NCBI RefSeq assembly: GCF_946151065.1 | Contig: NZ_CAMGZA010000002.1 | Span: forward strand, 62,001-126,000 | Source of the DNA: Microbacterium sp. Marseille-Q6965 | GTDB lineage: Bacteria; Actinomycetota; Actinomycetes; Actinomycetales; Microbacteriaceae | Direction of reading: 5' to 3' | Length of the DNA stretch: 64,000 bases | Shown: positions 24,976 through 32,984 of the stretch, one piece after another | Layout of the letters: the number at the start of each line of letters is the position of its first letter | Numbering within the stretch: position 1 is the first letter of the stretch | Translations under genes and position numbers: made by a program | The notes under the pieces: model-generated | Told to the model about the DNA's origin: nothing | The model's database searches: none | Seen by the model: the letters and a program-made list of their open reading frames with translations, nothing else

Positions 24976-25821
24976 TCATGCGCTCCTGTTCTCCGCGAGG
25001 CGGAATCCGTAGTCCCAGACGCTGTCTGGTCGTCCTGCCGTGTCCGCGAACTCCTTCCCCGCGGGGCTTAGCGCTTCGTACTCGGGTGATCCGTACTCGG
25101 GATACTCGTGTTCGTCTGGGCGGCCGAGAGCGCGGAGGTAGCTGCGGATCTGGTGGGTTGCTTCGGGGCGGGTGAACTTCCGCCACCGCGCGATCTGTAG
25201 ATCGTTCGCCTGCTCGTGGTGAAGCTGCAGTACGAGATCCCGCAGGTACGCGATCTGGGCTTCTGTTGCTGTGGGGGTCTCGTCGAAGGAGAAGAGGTCG
25301 CACGCACTTTCCCCGAAAGTGCGTGTCAGGTCTTCTTCATGGGTGTTCTTCTCATGGGTCTTCTTAGAGGGACTCGGAGTCCGTGGGGATGCGGACTGGG
25401 AGTCCTCGGGTGGCGACTCAGGGGCCCTGGGCTTGGAGTGCTCCGCCGAGCCCAAAGACTCCGAGTCCGTGGGTTTGCGGCGCTTCGGTATACGACGACC
25501 TCGTGCGCTGACCGACCAGTCGAACCCGGCGACATCGGTCGGCAGGGCGACCTCGTACTCATTCGAGACGTTCACCGTGAGGTCCTTCCGACGACGCACG
25601 CGGATCATGCCCCGGGCCTCGAGCTTCGGAATCACCCGCTGCACGGTCTTCCGTGACACCCGCGCCCGATCAGCGATCGTCGTGAACCCCGGCCAGCACT
25701 TACCCGTCTCCGGGTCGCGGAACCGCAGAAGGGCCATGTACACGACCAGCTCGTGCAAGCTCAGGTCGCTGTCGTCGAGGAGCCAGTGAGGAAGCATTGT
25801 GAAGTTCGACCGCTTAGCCAT
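24976..25821 (-). CDS. Winged-helix replication-initiator-like protein
   Basis: A 281-residue protein from ATG 25821. The N-terminal 100 residues form a winged HTH (LSLHELVVYMALLRFRD, then TTIADRARVSRKTVQRVIPK) of the kind found in phage/plasmid replication initiators and DnaD-like proteins. A low-complexity Ser/Pro/Lys linker follows, then a helical C-terminal domain (ATEAQIAYLRDLVLQLHHEQ). It is the largest early-region protein and may start replication of the element. The upstream GTG is rejected because it lies only two bases from AGAGG. Confidence 0.7.
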   Translation of the reverse strand: MAKRSNFTMLPHWLLDDSDLSLHELVVYMALLRFRDPETGKCWPGFTTIADRARVSRKTVQRVIPKLEARGMIRVRRRKDLTVNVSNEYEVALPTDVAGFDWSVSARGRRIPKRRKPTDSESLGSAEHSKPRAPESPPEDSQSASPRTPSPSKKTHEKNTHEEDLTRTFGESACDLFSFDETPTATEAQIAYLRDLVLQLHHEQANDLQIARWRKFTRPEATHQIRSYLRALGRPDEHEYPEYGSPEYEALSPAGKEFADTAGRPDSVWDYGFRLAENRSA

Positions 25822-25843
25822 CCGCACCGCCTCTCAAAGGGGA

Positions 25844-25869
25844 AGGGCCGGCCCCGTAGGACCGGCCCT
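25844..25869 (-). terminator. Hairpin between early genes and the winged-helix gene
   Basis: AGGGCCGG (25844-25851) and CCGGCCCT (25862-25869) form a compact GC-rich stem just before the winged-helix gene. It may reduce read-through from the first early genes into the replication/tail part. Confidence 0.5.
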
Positions 25870-25874
25870 GACTG

Positions 25875-26120
25875 TTAGTCATCGAGCTCCCGAAGCCGCT
25901 CATCGACATCGGCAGAACGCCTGAGAGGGCCTCGCGCATCGATGACCTCTTGTGCGAGAACACGCAGCCTCGCGGCGAGTGCCAGGGCGCGCCCGGGTTC
26001 GAGGGCGAGGGCCGGATCACCGTCCTCGGCAAGGACGATTACTGCGTCCGGTAGCCCGGTGTCGGGGTTGTAGCCGAGGGCGCTCTGGTCCGCGGCCAGC
26101 GTGATGTTGAGCCAGTTCAT
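25875..26120 (-). CDS. Small hypothetical early protein
   Basis: An 81-residue protein (MNWLNITLAADQSALGYNP) with a helical C-terminus rich in Ala, Leu and Arg. Its start overlaps the stop of the zinc-site gene (ATGA). No family is recognised; it belongs to the early leftward operon. Confidence 0.55.
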   Translation of the reverse strand: MNWLNITLAADQSALGYNPDTGLPDAVIVLAEDGDPALALEPGRALALAARLRVLAQEVIDARGPLRRSADVDERLRELDD

Positions 26121-26365
26121 GCGTGCACCTCCTGGGGGACGTTCGCCTCAGCGTCATCAGTGAGCGCGCTGTAGAAGAGTTCGCACGCCGGACAGGTCAG
26201 GAGGTCGCGCGAAGCGGTCTCGCTGCCCGGAATCGCCCGCTCGCCCTGGGACTCGACGACCCACACGTCGCCGCACAGAGCTCTAGCGGGAACCCCGAGC
26301 ACAATCGACCGCGTGATGGCTCGCTTTGACACGTAGTGGTTGAAGGCTTCGGAGGGACCGTTCAC
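26117..26365 (-). CDS. DUF3039-like small zinc-site protein
   Basis: An 82-residue protein with HYVSKRAITRSIVLGVPARALCGDVWV followed by LTCPACELFY. The pattern of an ALCG site and a later CPxC resembles the actinobacterial DUF3039 family and phage relatives, presumably with a Cys/His zinc site. Function is unknown. ATGA overlaps on both sides place it in the early operon. Confidence 0.6.
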   Translation of the reverse strand: MNGPSEAFNHYVSKRAITRSIVLGVPARALCGDVWVVESQGERAIPGSETASRDLLTCPACELFYSALTDDAEANVPQEVHA

Positions 26366-26781
26366 GAGTACACCTCCGTCTCAGCGGTGACGACGAGAGC
26401 GCGCTCCCGAGTCGTCGCCAGGTCGACGTGCTCGACGATCTGCGCGAACTCCTCGGCCACGTTCACCGGGGTCCCAATTGTCGTCTTCAGCGCGTACGTA
26501 CCATCCGGGCGCTGGCGGCGTGCCCACGGTGTGCCCGGCCAGTTCCCGTTCCTCACCGCCAGCGACCGGAGGAGGCGGATGAGCGCGGGGACTCTCGCGA
26601 TCGACGCGTCGGGGAACATGTGAACTGCCATTCGCCGTTGCGAGGGAATCTTGACGAGACTCGCGTCAAACCGGCACAAGGCGTCGTCGACGCTGAGATC
26701 CAGATGGCTTGCGTGGGCTGCGACGCCGGCGGTAACCCGAATGGTCCAGCCATTCACGACGGACTGGTAGAGATTAGTCAC
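26362..26781 (-). CDS. Hypothetical early protein
   Basis: A 139-residue protein from GTG 26781, which overlaps the stop of a 28-codon frame (GTGA). Mixed alpha/beta composition with VTAGVAAHASHLDLSVDDAL and a long amphipathic section (ARVPALIRLLRSLAVRNGN). No conserved motif is recognised. Confidence 0.55.
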   Translation of the reverse strand: MTNLYQSVVNGWTIRVTAGVAAHASHLDLSVDDALCRFDASLVKIPSQRRMAVHMFPDASIARVPALIRLLRSLAVRNGNWPGTPWARRQRPDGTYALKTTIGTPVNVAEEFAQIVEHVDLATTRERALVVTAETEVYS

Positions 26782-26864
26782 AGCGCGACCCCCCTCGCGA
26801 TTAGGTGGGCATTGCTCTGGTCTTGCGGGCAGACCTCGATAGTGATCGCTTCTTGCGATAGCAT
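26778..26864 (-). CDS. Very small ORF coupled to the next gene
   Basis: A 28-codon frame (MLSQEAITIEVCPQDQSNA...) with a good ribosome site GGAAGGAAG nine bases upstream and a stop overlapping the following GTG. It may encode a micropeptide or act only as a translational coupler. Confidence 0.4.
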   Translation of the reverse strand: MLSQEAITIEVCPQDQSNAHLIARGVAL

Positions 26865-26883
26865 GTCTAGTGACTTCCTTCCT

Positions 26884-27201
26884 TCACCTGGGGGATTCAT
26901 CGCCCTCGCGAGCTGCTGCAACAGCCGCGGGGGCATTTTTCTTGTGTGCACGGATCGTGTTTCGTCCGCGACGTGTGAGCGTGAACGTCAAGTGAGGCAT
27001 GACGGCCTCTACCAACGCGTTCCGCTTGATCCTGAACACCGTGACGCCTCGGGCGTCGATGACCTGGAAGTCGTCATCAGGGGCGGCGTGCAACAGGTTC
27101 CTGACGGCTGTCTCTCCAGTGGGGTCGCGATACCAGAGGGGTCCGTCTCGCTCGGGGTGGGTCGGGCCAGCAGCATCCGACCGAGGCGATGTGCTCGTCA
27201 T
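26884..27201 (-). CDS. Hypothetical early protein
   Basis: A 105-residue protein from ATG 27201, overlapping the excisionase-like gene by ATGA. It contains WYRDPTGETAVRNLLHAAPD and DFQVIDARGVTVFRIKRNALVE, a small beta-rich fold, and ends in a basic tail. Sequence extending further upstream in this frame is antisense to the repressor gene and was excluded. Confidence 0.6.
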   Translation of the reverse strand: MTSTSPRSDAAGPTHPERDGPLWYRDPTGETAVRNLLHAAPDDDFQVIDARGVTVFRIKRNALVEAVMPHLTFTLTRRGRNTIRAHKKNAPAAVAAAREGDESPR

Positions 27202-27386
27202 CCGGCCTCCGCGAACGCGTTCTCGAAGAAGCGATCGAGCTGCGCCTGCGTGACTACACGCCGACCGGCGAGCTTGGTCGACTCGAGCTGACCGGTGTGT
27301 AGGAGCCAACGGACGGAAGCCTCGGAGCGTCGCAGCTCCGTTGCCACCTCCGGGACGAAATAGAAGCGCTGTCGGGCGTGGCTCAT
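27198..27386 (-). CDS. Excisionase-like HTH protein, first gene of the leftward operon
   Basis: A 62-residue protein from ATG 27386, seven bases after AAGGAG. It is an almost bare HTH_17/MerR-like domain: FYFVPEVATELRRSEASVRW, then LLHTGQLESTKLAGRRVVTQAQLDRFF. Such proteins act as excisionases (directionality factors) or small regulators. It is divergent from the repressor gene, in the place expected for Cro or Xis. Confidence 0.75.
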   Translation of the reverse strand: MSHARQRFYFVPEVATELRRSEASVRWLLHTGQLESTKLAGRRVVTQAQLDRFFENAFAEAG

Positions 27387-27479
27387 GGTCACTCTCCTTT
27401 CTAGTGATGGATGACTGGCGTTCCGAGTTAACCATGAGAATTAGTCGTACGCAACTGGGAAACGCGGTACGGTGTTGAT
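27387..27479. promoter_or_regulatory. Divergent control region between repressor and leftward operon
   Basis: A 93-base gap between the repressor gene (plus strand) and the leftward operon. On the minus strand TTGCGT, 17 bases, then TTAACT resemble -35 and -10 elements. The plus strand has no clear ribosome site before the repressor ATG, suggesting a leaderless or short-leader message. This is the likely lysis-lysogeny switch. Confidence 0.45.
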
Positions 27480-28043
27480 ATGACGAGAGACGAACTGATT
27501 GGTCGACAGCTCGCGCGACTCCGCGGAACGATGTCGCAGAAGGAGCTCGCCGAGCGTATGCGTGACCTCGGCTGGAAGTGGTCTCAGTCGACCGTGTGGA
27601 GTATTGAGAAGGGTGAGCGCCCGCTCCGCCTCGCAGAGGCGCAGGATCTGTTGCCGATATTTGATCTCGTCTCAATCCACGAACTCATCGGACCTTCGTG
27701 GGACCGGAACCTTGCTGAGCTGATCCAGCGTGTGGTCAACACAAGGGAGTCGGCGCTTCGAGCCATCCACGCGTATAACCATGCCCGGCTCGATCTCGCA
27801 ATCGCGGCGGACGAGGAGCGCATCCAGGACGAGCCGTCCGCGCACTTGCGGAATCTCGCCGATGTAGTCGGCATTGGGCCGATCGAGCTGGCCGAGTACT
27901 ACGAGCGATGGGCCACCAACCCGAGCGAAGGAGATGTGCCCAAGACTCGAGAGACGGCGAAGGCGGTATGGGACGGCGAGGAGGATGACTCGTTCATGTC
28001 CCTCTTCTTCTCCACAAGCGGGTATCGAGGGGACCGTGGCTAG
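27480..28043 (+). CDS. XRE/CI-type phage repressor
   Basis: A 187-residue protein with an N-terminal XRE HTH (LARLRGTMSQKELAERMRDLGWKWSQSTVWSIEKGERPLRL given across residues 11-52, with the recognition helix around SQSTVWSIEKG). The C-terminal part is helical and acidic, with no Ser-Lys protease pair that would mark a LexA-like self-cleaving repressor. It is expected to hold the leftward operon silent. Its stop overlaps the integrase start, so both are co-expressed in the lysogen. Confidence 0.8.
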   Translation: MTRDELIGRQLARLRGTMSQKELAERMRDLGWKWSQSTVWSIEKGERPLRLAEAQDLLPIFDLVSIHELIGPSWDRNLAELIQRVVNTRESALRAIHAYNHARLDLAIAADEERIQDEPSAHLRNLADVVGIGPIELAEYYERWATNPSEGDVPKTRETAKAVWDGEEDDSFMSLFFSTSGYRGDRG

Positions 28044-29163
28044 CATCAAGCAGCGGCCAGAAGGGGTGTGGCGGGCGCGCTACCGCGACGAGAACGGCAA
28101 GGAGCATGCCCGGCACTTCAAGCTGAAGCGAGACGCGCAGCGCTGGCTCGACGAGCAGACAGCCGCGATCGTCACGGGACAGTACGCGGATCCCGTGGCA
28201 GGGAAGATCACCTGGACGCGCTGGGTCGAGCTGTGGCGTGACAGGCAGACGTGGGCCGATGGAACGCGAGACGCCGCGACGACGGCGTGCAAGTCCGTTC
28301 CGTGGGGGGATCGCGCGCTCAAGTCCATCCGGCCGAGCGACGTGCAGTCCTGGGTCAGGGCCGAGCAGAGGCGCGGGTTGAAGCCCTCGACGATCAAGAC
28401 CCGCCTGAACTACGTCAGCATGGCGTTCCGCGCCGCGGCGGCGGACAAGCGGATCGCGACGAACCCCGCGGAGGGCGTCAGCGCCCCCCGACAGCGCCGT
28501 GCGGCCGCAGCGATGCAGTTGCTCACGCCCGAGCAGGTTCGTGCGGCCCTCGACGTTGCAGGCATCTTCAGGCCCTTCGTCGCCGTGTGCGCGTTCGCCG
28601 GCCTACGGCTCGGAGAGGCCGCCGGCTTGCGGGTGCGCGACGTGGACTTCCTTCGCCGCACGATCCGTGTCGAGCAGCAGGTGCAGGGGTCGACGATCAA
28701 GGAGGCGAAAATCGTTCCACCCAAGTACGGGCAGGAGCGCACCATCCCCGTCCCCGACGAGTTGATCACGATTCTCGCGGCTCATCTCGCGGAGCATGGT
28801 GGATCGGGTGATGACCTCTTGTTCCGCAACCAGCTGGGCCGCATGTGGAACCGGAACAGCGCAGGCGAGGAGTGGCGCCGGATCCGCGAGGCCGCGGGGC
28901 TCGGTGACGTCACGCTGCACGATTGCCGCCACTCGTACGCCTCGAGCCTGATCGCTTCCGGGTGCGATGTGGTGACGGTTCAGCATGCGCTCGGGCATGC
29001 GCAGCCGTCGATCACGCTCAACACGTACGCACACCTGTGGCCGTCCGCTGAGGACAAGACGCGGGCTGCGGCGGCCGAGTTCGCCCGGACTGTGCTCGAT
29101 TCAGCGGACCCTGCGCGGACTGAGGGTACAAAAGCCCAGGTCAGGAGCTCAGCTCACCGGTAG
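28036..29163 (+). CDS. int: Tyrosine recombinase (phage integrase)
   Basis: A 375-residue integrase from GTG 28036, overlapping the repressor end by eight bases. N-terminal arm-binding region ([20 protein letters not shown]), SAM-like core-binding domain, then the catalytic domain with Arg in [12 protein letters not shown], the H-x2-R in [12 protein letters not shown] in HALGHAQPS and the nucleophile Tyr in LNTYAHL near residue 331. The last codons and stop fall in the right att repeat. It would recombine the 31-bp site at the end of yajQ. Confidence 0.93.
   Translation: MASIKQRPEGVWRARYRDENGKEHARHFKLKRDAQRWLDEQTAAIVTGQYADPVAGKITWTRWVELWRDRQTWADGTRDAATTACKSVPWGDRALKSIRPSDVQSWVRAEQRRGLKPSTIKTRLNYVSMAFRAAAADKRIATNPAEGVSAPRQRRAAAAMQLLTPEQVRAALDVAGIFRPFVAVCAFAGLRLGEAAGLRVRDVDFLRRTIRVEQQVQGSTIKEAKIVPPKYGQERTIPVPDELITILAAHLAEHGGSGDDLLFRNQLGRMWNRNSAGEEWRRIREAAGLGDVTLHDCRHSYASSLIASGCDVVTVQHALGHAQPSITLNTYAHLWPSAEDKTRAAAAEFARTVLDSADPARTEGTKAQVRSSAHR
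29104..29120. repeat. Paired GCGGAC motifs, candidate arm-type integrase site (right)
   Basis: GCGGAC occurs at 29104 and 29115, 11 bases apart and in the same orientation as the left pair at 14977 and 14988. The right pair is inside the integrase 3' end, 34 bases from the att core. Confidence 0.4.
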
Positions 29164-29184
29164 TTGACGAACTGGAGGTCGATG
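29154..29184. repeat. attR, 31-bp direct repeat
   Basis: Exact copy of 14852-14882. It forms the last ten codons and stop of yajQ and the last three bases of the integrase stop region. Confidence 0.93.
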
Positions 29185-29642
29185 TCGAGGTCCTTCGACT
29201 TCAGCAGGCGGATGACCTCCTGCAGGTCGTCGCGGCTCTTGCTCGAGACGCGCAGCTCGTCGCCCTGGATCTGGCTCTTGACGCCCTTGGGGCCCTCGTC
29301 GCGGATGATCTTGCCGATCTTCTTCGCGTTGTCCTGATCGATCCCGTTCTTCAGGCTCGAGACGATCCGGTACTCCTTGCCGCTGGCCTGCGGCTCGCCG
29401 GAGTCGAGGCTCTTCAGCGAGATGCCGCGCTTGATGAGCTTGGACTGGAAGACGTCGAGCGCCGCGAGCGCGCGGTCGTCGCTGTTCGCCTTGATGAGGA
29501 TCTGCTCGCCGATCCACTCGATGGAGGCGTCGGTGCCGCGGAAGTCGTAACGCTGCTCGATCTCCTTGCGCGCCTGATTGAGGGCGTTGTCGGCCTCCTG
29601 GCGGTCGACCTTGGAGACGATGTCGAAGGAGCTGTCTGCCAT
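29154..29642 (-). CDS. yajQ: YajQ family nucleotide-binding protein (DUF520)
   Basis: A 162-residue protein of normal YajQ length: [20 protein letters not shown] at the start, [13 protein letters not shown] and the C-terminal [10 protein letters not shown]. YajQ proteins bind nucleotides; some bind cyclic di-GMP, and others are linked to RNA or translation. The coding sequence is complete because the integrated element recreates its last 31 bases. Downstream it has lost a partner gene, now at 14247-14855. Confidence 0.92.
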   Translation of the reverse strand: MADSSFDIVSKVDRQEADNALNQARKEIEQRYDFRGTDASIEWIGEQILIKANSDDRALAALDVFQSKLIKRGISLKSLDSGEPQASGKEYRIVSSLKNGIDQDNAKKIGKIIRDEGPKGVKSQIQGDELRVSSKSRDDLQEVIRLLKSKDLDIDLQFVNYR

Positions 29643-29758
29643 ACGGCCAACCTAACCCGTCGCGCCGATCCTGCGCATCAGGCGGAGGGGCCGGGCCCGC
29701 CGTCTTCCCGGCGCGATCGCGGTCCCCGATCGGCGCGTCGGCCCGCTAGCGTCGGGCC

Positions 29759-30286
29759 ATGCGGTACGTCGCGTTCCTCCGGAACGTCAACCAGGGTCAG
29801 TCGGGTCATCCCTCGACGGACGACATCCGGGGCGCCTTCGCGGATGCCGGGTGCCCCGACGCCATGCTCTTCCAGAGCAACGGCACCGTGGTCTTCGCTG
29901 CCGACGACCTGCCCCGCGTGCTCGAGACCGTCACCGCGTCGATCGCCGCGCGATCGGGCCGGGAGCGCGATGTCTTCGCGATCCCGTTCGACGACCTCGC
30001 CGAAGCCGTCGACGCGCACGCCGGCGTCATGACGCCGCGCCGCTTCGAGTTCACACTGCACGGAGGCGGGAGGATCGATCCCGAGAACCCGCAGGCGATC
30101 CGAGAGGCCGCCGCGCGACGCTGCGCGATCGTCGACGCGGGCGACGATTGGGCGCTGCTGCGAAACGAGCGCGACGGCGACGGCAACGCCACCCCCGTGA
30201 TCGAGCGTCTCACGGGCGGACCCGCCTCCTCTCGCGGCCTGCCGACCCTCGTGCGCCTCGTGGACCGGTTCGCCGATCGGGGGTGA
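29759..30286 (+). CDS. DUF1697 family protein
   Basis: A 175-residue cytoplasmic protein with the DUF1697 start MRYVAFLRNVNQG, the motif ALFQSNGTVVF-type turn (here MLFQSNGTVVFAADD) and the FALIRNE-like late segment (ALLRNERDGDG). The family is widespread in actinobacteria and has no established function. It stands alone. Confidence 0.8.
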   Translation: MRYVAFLRNVNQGQSGHPSTDDIRGAFADAGCPDAMLFQSNGTVVFAADDLPRVLETVTASIAARSGRERDVFAIPFDDLAEAVDAHAGVMTPRRFEFTLHGGGRIDPENPQAIREAAARRCAIVDAGDDWALLRNERDGDGNATPVIERLTGGPASSRGLPTLVRLVDRFADRG

Positions 30287-30361
30287 GACCCGATCAGCCG
30301 AGCCACTCGGAATCTCGCCTCGCGCACTCGCTCTCGGCACACGGCGCCGACGGTGCGCGGT

Positions 30362-30832
30362 TCAGTACCCGTAGACGTTCTCGGAGATCTGGACCGCGCC
30401 GTCGGGCGCGGGCATGCCGTCCGCGACGACCACGAAGTGACCGGCCTCTCCGGATGTCACCAGTCCGCTCTCCCCGCCGCATCCGACGACCCAGGCCTCG
30501 TCGTCCCGGTAGGAGAGCAGGCAGACGGATCCCGGGTCCTCACCTCTCATGATCCAAAGGGACGCGCCCTCGTGCTCGCCGACGGCGCGCGCGGAGTCGA
30601 AGTCGGCCCCGCCGGCCGCGCGGGCCGGAAGGTCCGCGGGAACGGCGTCCGCCGCCTGTGCCTCGCGCTCGAGCACGGCGTACGACGAGGAGCTTGCGCA
30701 GCCGGCCAGGGCGAGCGCTGAACACGTCGCGAGGATGCCGAAGAGGGCGCGCCGGGCACCGTGTGGGGTCGCGTCCTCCGCGCGGGATGCGAGGCGTGCG
30801 AGCCGCTGCGAGTCATCGACGTGAGGCGTCAT
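30362..30832 (-). CDS. Putative lipoprotein
   Basis: A 156-residue protein with a basic N-terminal extension (about 30 residues), a hydrophobic segment and lipobox ALALAGCASSSS (Cys near residue 44). The C-terminal domain contains VCLLSYRDDEAWVVGCGGE. It is likely anchored on the outer face of the membrane. The long stretch before the hydrophobic segment is unusual, and a start further in is possible. No family is recognised. Confidence 0.65.
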   Translation of the reverse strand: MTPHVDDSQRLARLASRAEDATPHGARRALFGILATCSALALAGCASSSSYAVLEREAQAADAVPADLPARAAGGADFDSARAVGEHEGASLWIMRGEDPGSVCLLSYRDDEAWVVGCGGESGLVTSGEAGHFVVVADGMPAPDGAVQISENVYGY

Positions 30833-30908
30833 GGCCCGAATCTAGCGACCACGGCCCCGCCGTCGCGAGCGATTCGTAGACTGGCGGGCGACCGGAGGGA
30901 GGACGCAG

Positions 30909-31397
30909 ATGCGACCGATGACCGAGCAGGAGGTGCTCGATTCGCTCGTGAACGCCACGCCCGACGAGCGGAGGGTGGCGGCGCTGCCGCACGACTTCCC
31001 GTTGATGGAGTGGGATCACCTCGACTTCCTGGCGTGGGCCGATCCGCACTCGCGGGGGCGCGGATACATCGTGGCCGAGATCGACGGCGAGCCGACGGGC
31101 GTGGTCCTGCGTCGGGCGAACGGATCGTCGCGCGCCCACTCCGCCTTCTGCAACATCTGCCGCACGATGCAGCCGGGCAACCAGGTGGCGCTGTTCACCG
31201 CCCGCAAGGCGGGGGAGGAGGGCGAGCTCGGTAACAGTGTGGGCACCTACATCTGCGCGGACCTGTCGTGCCACGAGAACGTGCGGCTGGCGCTGCCGCT
31301 CGCGCCGAACGAATACCGCACCAGCGTGGACATGAAGATCGACGGCACCGCGCGTCGTTCGCGGGAGTTCGTCGCGCGCGTCGCCGACGCGGCCTGA
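30909..31397 (+). CDS. FBP-domain protein (treble-clef zinc finger)
   Basis: A 162-residue protein with the C-terminal treble-clef arrangement SAFCNICRTMQPG and YICADLSCHENVR, the four cysteines expected of the FBP domain found in FusB-type elongation factor G-binding proteins. FusB homologues release EF-G from ribosomes in the presence of fusidic acid. Actinobacterial members lack the helical N-terminal half of FusB, and their role is not established. Confidence 0.8.
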   Translation: MRPMTEQEVLDSLVNATPDERRVAALPHDFPLMEWDHLDFLAWADPHSRGRGYIVAEIDGEPTGVVLRRANGSSRAHSAFCNICRTMQPGNQVALFTARKAGEEGELGNSVGTYICADLSCHENVRLALPLAPNEYRTSVDMKIDGTARRSREFVARVADAA

Positions 31398-31485
31398 CGA
31401 GACGATTTCGGCGCGGCGCCGGCACCGGCTACTATGGATGTTCGCGCCTCCGGTTGGCTGCATAAGTCAGCCGGGTGCGCATCCT

Positions 31486-31567
31486 GGTAGGTTGCCCGAG
31501 CGGCCAAAGGGATCTGACTGTAAATCAGACGGCACTGCCTTCGGGGGTTCGAATCCCTCACCTACCA
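31486..31567 (+). tRNA. tRNA-Tyr (GTA)
   Basis: Acceptor GGTAGGT (31486-31492) pairs with ACCTACC (31560-31566). The anticodon stem TCTGA/TCAGA frames GTA. A long variable arm and the T-loop GGTTCGAATCC are present. The 3' CCA is not encoded (CGG follows). Confidence 0.93.
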
Positions 31568-31575
31568 CGGACCAC

Positions 31576-31617
31576 AAGAGGCCCGATCGGGAGCACGCGC
31601 TCCGGATCGGGCCTCTT
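31576..31617 (+). terminator. Terminator after tRNA-Tyr
   Basis: AAGAGGCCCGATC (31576-31588) pairs perfectly with GATCGGGCCTCTT (31605-31617). Confidence 0.8.
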
Positions 31618-32042
31618 GCCGTTGCGGCGCCACGTCGGCGGCCCGGTCGATGCGAACACCGAACCGCCCCGCCCAGGGAGCGACGCTCAACCCGGGCGGG
31701 GCGATGGTGGTGATGGTGGAAGCGGGACCCGAACCCGCGCCACCGCGCTGATCTTCCTTCCCCCGAAGGATCTGTCAGGCGTGTAAATAGGATGCCAGGA
31801 CTGGCGTCGCGATGCCGAGGCTTGACACCGGCGCTTGTTCGGGTTAGCGCATTCGTGCCTCGACAGAGGCCGCCCCTCCCGAGGAGCTCGCTCGAACTCG
31901 GAAGGGACGGCCTAGTCAGGAAACGCGGGCACCGCCAGACATTACGCGCCGAACGCGGCGAAGGGAAGAGCGGTCTCCGTAACGGTCGGGGCGACGACCC
32001 CCTCCGCACCGAGTGTTCACCCGGCGCGGATAGCGTGGGGGC
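31618..32042. other. Intergenic region with tRNA-like fragment and a hairpin
   Basis: This 425-base gap holds no convincing protein gene. Reading the minus strand, 31745-31714 resembles the 3' part of a tRNA: a GCGGG/CCCGC T-arm with the loop TTCGGGT, then TTCCACCA. No matching 5' half is present, and the T-loop lacks the conserved A58. Further right an imperfect 17-bp stem (31867-31883 with 31897-31913) looks like a terminator. A TTGACA hexamer lies at 31822. Confidence 0.4.
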
Positions 32043-32840
32043 ATGACGGCTCCTGGGGAATTGCGGGCTCTCGCGCGCGAGATCGCGGCGGAGGCCGCGG
32101 AGCTGGCCGCGCGGCGGCGTGCGGAGGGCGTGGCGATCGCCGCGAGCAAGTCGACCCTCGCCGACATCGTGACCGAGGCCGACCGCGAGGTCGAGGCACT
32201 CATCCGCGCTCGCCTCGCCGCGCACCGACCGGACGACGCCTTCTTCGGCGAGGAATCGGGAACGGACACCGGGACCTCCGGGATCACCTGGGTGGTGGAT
32301 CCGATCGACGGCACGGTGAACTACGCGTTCGGCATGCCGGCCTGGGCAGTGAGCATCGGCGTGGTCGAGGGGGGCGCCGATCCGATGACCTGGCACGCCC
32401 TCGCAGGGGTCGTGCACGCCCCGGTGCTGGGGGAGGTGTTCGAGGCGGCCGCGGGCGACGGCGCCTGGCTCGGCGGTCGGCGCCTCGCGGTCACGCGCGA
32501 AGCCCCCGCGGGGGCGCTCATCGCCACGGGCTTCAGCTACGACGCGGCGTCGCGGCAGGAGCAGCTCGCCCTCGTGCAGCGGGTCATGCCGCTCGCGCGC
32601 GACCTGCGCCGCATCGGTGCGGCGTCGCTCGACCTCGCGTACGTGGCGGCGGGTCGCCTCGATGCCTATTACGAGCGCGGGCTGCGTCCGTGGGACCTGG
32701 CGGCGGGGACGCTGCTGGTGCAGGAGGCCGGCGGCCGTGTCGGCTGGCACCCGGCCGACGAGCGCGGGCGCGCGATGGTGGTGACCGGCGGGCCGGCGAT
32801 CTTCGACGAGCTCTATGCCGCTGTCGCCCCCTCCGCCTGA
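32043..32840 (+). CDS. Inositol monophosphatase-family phosphatase
   Basis: A 265-residue Mg-dependent phosphatase with the family metal sites in order: DIVTEADREVE, FGEESG, WVVDPIDGTVNY and RPWDLAAGTLLVQEAGG. Likely substrates are myo-inositol phosphate, histidinol phosphate or related sugar phosphates; sequence alone does not separate these. It stands as a single gene. Confidence 0.9.
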   Translation: MTAPGELRALAREIAAEAAELAARRRAEGVAIAASKSTLADIVTEADREVEALIRARLAAHRPDDAFFGEESGTDTGTSGITWVVDPIDGTVNYAFGMPAWAVSIGVVEGGADPMTWHALAGVVHAPVLGEVFEAAAGDGAWLGGRRLAVTREAPAGALIATGFSYDAASRQEQLALVQRVMPLARDLRRIGAASLDLAYVAAGRLDAYYERGLRPWDLAAGTLLVQEAGGRVGWHPADERGRAMVVTGGPAIFDELYAAVAPSA

Positions 32841-32984
32841 GCGGCTCACGCGAGAATTAACACGTTCGTTTCCGAAGGACGCGGCGTGGACTGGCGATGT
32901 CCAGGTTCGTCCGGGTAGGGTGGGGTTACCCGATCGTTATAGTCCGTACCCGAAGGGCTAGCGCGGTCGGTCCCCGACACACGA

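Larger units (their letters stand above)
14852..29184. mobile_element. Integrated phage-like element (about 14.3 kb) in the 3' end of yajQ
   Basis: Bounded by an exact 31-bp direct repeat (14852-14882 and 29154-29184), with a tyrosine integrase gene at the right end whose stop lies in the repeat. Base composition is visibly less GC-rich than the flanks. A leftward chain of overlapping genes runs from an excisionase-like HTH (27386) through regulators, a WhiB protein and tail-like genes to a tape measure protein. A rightward repressor-integrase pair and a left block of cargo genes complete it. Terminase, portal, capsid and lysis genes were looked for and not seen, so it is either a defective prophage or a satellite. 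Confidence 0.9.

Noticed and set aside
27874..28035. N-terminal extension of the integrase to 27874
   Set aside because: It runs through the repressor gene in another frame, with no ribosome site; GTG 28036 gives the normal integrase N-terminus.
29154..29642. yajQ disrupted by the element
   Set aside because: The repeat restores all codons and the stop, so the protein is complete.
31822..31913. A small RNA between a TTGACA hexamer and a terminator-like stem
   Set aside because: The -10 is poor, the stem is imperfect and no conserved structure can be shown, so it is only mentioned in the intergenic entry.
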